Program-made: the position numbers and the translations under genes
Assembly: GCA_963850915.1 (NCBI GenBank)
Contig: CAWKND010000005.1
Span: 930,001-994,000 of the forward strand
Length of the DNA: 64,000 nt
Source: CAVTWH01 sp963850915
GTDB lineage: Bacteria > Actinomycetota > Actinomycetes > Mycobacteriales > Micromonosporaceae
Reading direction: 5' to 3'
The notes under the pieces: model-generated
Seen by the model: only the letters and a program-made list of their open reading frames with translations
What the model was told of the DNA's origin: nothing
The model's database searches: none
Part shown: in pieces, positions 61,473 to 64,000 of the stretch
How the letters are laid out: each line of letters begins with the position of its first letter
Position numbering within the stretch: the first letter of the stretch is position 1

Positions 61473-64000
61473 ACCGCGGAGATCAAGCGACGGTTCCTGG
61501 CGCACTTCGAGGCCAACGGGCACACGCCCGTGCCGAGCGCGCCGCTGCCCGCTATCGACGATCCGAACCTGCTCTTCGTCAACGCCGGCATGGTGCAGTT
61601 CGTGCCCTACTTCCTGGGCCAGCGCACGCCACCCTTCCCGCGCGCGGTCAGCGTGCAGAAGTGCCTGCGCACCCCGGACATCGACGAGGTCGGCAAGACT
61701 TCGCGGCACGGCACGTTCTTCCAGATGAACGGCAACTTCTCGTTCGGCGACTACTTCAAGGCGCAGGCGATCCCGCTGGCCTGGGACCTGATCACCAAGT
61801 CGGTGGCGGACGGCGGCTTCGGCATCGACCCGGAGAAGGTCTGGGCCACCGTCTACCTCGACGACGACGAGGCGATCGACATCTGGCACAAGTCGGCCGG
61901 GCTGCCGCTGGACCGGATCGTACGGCGTGGCAAGGCGGACAACTTCTGGTCGATGGGCATCCCCGGCCCGTGCGGCCCCTGCTCGGAGATCTATGTGGAC
62001 CGTGGCCCGTCGTACGGGCGCGAGGGCGGACCCGAGGTCGACGAGGACCGCTACATGGAGATCTGGAACAACGTCTTCATGCAGTACGAGCGCGGTCCGG
62101 GCAGCGACAAGGAGAACTACCCGATCCTGGGCGAGCTGCCGGCCAAGAACATCGACACCGGCATGGGCCTGGAGCGGATGGCCTCGATCATGCAGGGCGT
62201 CGACAACCTGTACGAGATCGACGAGGTACGCCCGATCCTGGACAAGGCGGTCGAGCTGACCGGCCGGAAGTACGGGGTCAACCCGAGTCACGTGGCGTCC
62301 GAGTCGCACCCCGACGACGTACGCCTGCGCGTGATCGCCGACCATGTCCGTACCGGCCTGATGCTGATCAACGACGGTGTCACCCCGTCCAACGAGGGGC
62401 GTGGCTACGTACTGCGCCGCATCCTGCGCCGGGCGATCCGGTCGGTACGGCTGCTCGGCTTCGAGGAGCCGGCGCTGCCGCTGCTGCTGCCCGTGGCGCG
62501 CGACTGCATGGCGCCGTCCTACCCCGAGGTCGCCAGCGATTACGAGCGCATCTCCTCCTACGCGTACGGCGAGGAGGAGGCGTTCCTGTCCACGCTGCGG
62601 GCGGGTACCACCATCCTCGACGTGGCCATCGCGGACGCGAAGAAGGCCAAGGCGCCAGCGCTCTCCGGCGACAAGGCGTTCCAGCTGCACGACACGTACG
62701 GCTTCCCGATCGACCTGACCCTCGAGATCGCGGCGGAGCAGGGGCTGGCGGTCGACCAGGACGGCTTCCGCACGCTGATGACGGCGCAGCGCAAGCGGGC
62801 CAAGGCCGACGCGCAGGCGCGCAAGACGGGCCACGTGGACCTGTCCGCCTACCGCTCGGTGCTGGACAACGGCGGGCCGGTCAACTTCACCGGGTACGCC
62901 GAGGCGTCCCGCGAGTCCCGGCTGCGCGCGCTGCTCTCCGACGGCGGCGCGCCGCTCACCGAGGCGGTCGCGGGTGAGGTGGTGGAGCTGGTACTCGACG
63001 CCACCCCGTTCTACGCCGAGGGCGGTGGGCAGCAGCCCGACCAGGGGCTGATCAGCTTCGACAACGGCCGGATCGAGGTCTTCGACGTCCAGCAGCCGGT
63101 ACCCGGCCTGATCGTGCACAAGGCGCGGGTGGTCGAGGGCGCGGTCCGGGTCGGTGCCGAAGTACTCGCCGAGATCGATGCCGGCCGGCGCCGGGCGATC
63201 TCCCGTGCGCACACCGCCACCCACCTGGTGCACCAGACCATGCGGCATTTCCTCGGTGAGTCGGCGACCCAGGCGGGCTCGCTGAACGCGCCGGGTCGGC
63301 TGCGCTTCGACTTCAACACCCCGCAGGCGGTCTCGCCGGGCGTACTGGCCGACGTCGAGGCGCAGGTCAACGAGGTGCTCATGCGTGACCTGGAGGTGCA
63401 CGCGTACATCACCTCGCAGGAGGAGGCGCGCCGCTCCGGTGCCATGGCGCTGTTCGGCGAGAAGTACGGCGACCAGGTACGGGTGGTCGAGGTCGGCGAC
63501 TACGCCCGCGAGCTGTGCGGGGGTACGCACACCGCGCGCTCGGGCCAGCTGGGCCTGGTGAAGATCCTCTCCGAGGCCTCCATCGGCTCCGGGGTACGCC
63601 GGGTGGAGGCGCTGGTCGGTACCGACGCGTTCGCCTACCTGGCCAAGGAGCACATCCTGGTCTCCCGCCTGGCCGAGCTCTACCGGGTACCCAACGAGCA
63701 GGTCGCCGACCGGGTCGAGCAGACCGTGTCGGCGCTGCGCGATGCCGAGCGCGAGCTGGAGAAGCTGCGGGCGCAACTGGTCCTGGGCAACGTCGGGGCG
63801 CTGGTCGACCAGGCCCGCGACGTACGCGGAGTGGCGCTGGTGGCCACCGAGGCGCCGGAAGGTACCAGCGCCAACGACGTGCGTACCCTCGCCCAGGAGA
63901 TCCGTGGCCGGCTCACGGCCGGCCCGGCCGTGGTCGCGGTCACCTCCCGCAGCGGCGGCAAGGCCGCGCTGGTCGTGGCGGTGAATCCGGCCGCCCGGGA
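61467..64000 (+). CDS. alaS: Alanyl-tRNA synthetase (3' end outside window)
   Basis: The first 844 codons of a class II synthetase are present and the right edge cuts off roughly the last 50. The start MKTAEIKRRFLAHFEANGHTP is canonical. The catalytic core has SVQKCLRTPDID, RHGTFFQMNGNFSFGDYFK and PSNEGRGYVLRRILRRAIR. The editing site has HTATHLVHQ and ELCGGTHTARSGQ (zinc His and Cys), and a coiled C-terminal region begins near 740. The ATG lies in the second copy of a 23-bp duplication and overlaps the stop of a 16-codon ORF. Confidence 0.95.
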   Translation, partial: MKTAEIKRRFLAHFEANGHTPVPSAPLPAIDDPNLLFVNAGMVQFVPYFLGQRTPPFPRAVSVQKCLRTPDIDEVGKTSRHGTFFQMNGNFSFGDYFKAQAIPLAWDLITKSVADGGFGIDPEKVWATVYLDDDEAIDIWHKSAGLPLDRIVRRGKADNFWSMGIPGPCGPCSEIYVDRGPSYGREGGPEVDEDRYMEIWNNVFMQYERGPGSDKENYPILGELPAKNIDTGMGLERMASIMQGVDNLYEIDEVRPILDKAVELTGRKYGVNPSHVASESHPDDVRLRVIADHVRTGLMLINDGVTPSNEGRGYVLRRILRRAIRSVRLLGFEEPALPLLLPVARDCMAPSYPEVASDYERISSYAYGEEEAFLSTLRAGTTILDVAIADAKKAKAPALSGDKAFQLHDTYGFPIDLTLEIAAEQGLAVDQDGFRTLMTAQRKRAKADAQARKTGHVDLSAYRSVLDNGGPVNFTGYAEASRESRLRALLSDGGAPLTEAVAGEVVELVLDATPFYAEGGGQQPDQGLISFDNGRIEVFDVQQPVPGLIVHKARVVEGAVRVGAEVLAEIDAGRRRAISRAHTATHLVHQTMRHFLGESATQAGSLNAPGRLRFDFNTPQAVSPGVLADVEAQVNEVLMRDLEVHAYITSQEEARRSGAMALFGEKYGDQVRVVEVGDYARELCGGTHTARSGQLGLVKILSEASIGSGVRRVEALVGTDAFAYLAKEHILVSRLAELYRVPNEQVADRVEQTVSALRDAERELEKLRAQLVLGNVGALVDQARDVRGVALVATEAPEGTSANDVRTLAQEIRGRLTAGPAVVAVTSRSGGKAALVVAVNPAAR

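Overview
The window is high-GC (roughly 70% or more) actinobacterial chromosome. Gene order, GTG starts with GGAGG-type ribosome binding sites, mycobacterial-type phosphatidylinositol mannoside genes, DUF397/XRE pairs and an AfsR-like regulator all fit a filamentous actinomycete. A member of the Micromonosporaceae is plausible, but the genus cannot be fixed by reading. No tRNA, rRNA, transposase, prophage or CRISPR array was seen.

Positions 1-14.8 kb are a mixed accessory stretch: aldo-keto reductases, an Ala/Lys-rich basic protein, a receiver-less winged-helix regulator, a quinone oxidoreductase, a VOC protein, an AraC regulator, a MerR regulator with a VIT/vWA protein, a cyclopropane-synthase-like methyltransferase, a holin-like/phosphodiesterase membrane protein, a DedA protein and a metallo-beta-lactamase-fold hydrolase. 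From about 15 kb to the end the backbone is a conserved actinobacterial housekeeping block: thrS, a HIT protein, pgsA, patA-like acyltransferase, pimA, a LemA-like protein, pdxS, pdxT, yebC, ruvC-ruvA-ruvB, yajC-secD-secF, apt, rel, membrane-anchored cyclophilins, a glyoxalase-II-like hydrolase, hisS, aspS, rarA and alaS (cut by the right edge). Two cassettes interrupt it: 18.8-27.4 kb (DHA2 exporter, AfsR-like regulator, aldo-keto reductase, SnoaL-like protein, EF-G-like GTPase) and 33.8-39.2 kb (VapBC relic, phosphoesterase, MFS exporter with TetR, DUF397/XRE pair).

The genes serve phosphatidylinositol/PIM synthesis (pgsA, patA, pimA), pyridoxal phosphate synthesis (pdxS, pdxT), Holliday junction processing (ruvABC, rarA), Sec translocation (yajC, secD, secF), purine salvage and the stringent response (apt, rel), and tRNA charging (thrS, hisS, aspS, alaS).

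Three window-wide oddities deserve attention. First, six reading frames are broken by a single net frameshift and five of the six are +1, so either the assembly carries indel errors or these genes are decaying. Second, short tandem repeats of 15-21 bp, or a longer duplication, repeatedly sit at or just past gene 3' ends. They often copy the stop codon, and one duplication creates a 16-codon ORF that bridges its upstream gene to alaS through two ATGA overlaps. Third, most TA dinucleotides occur inside the tetranucleotide GTAC. Clear operator-like palindromes stand before the MerR/VIT pair, the DHA2 exporter, the TetR-linked exporter and rel.
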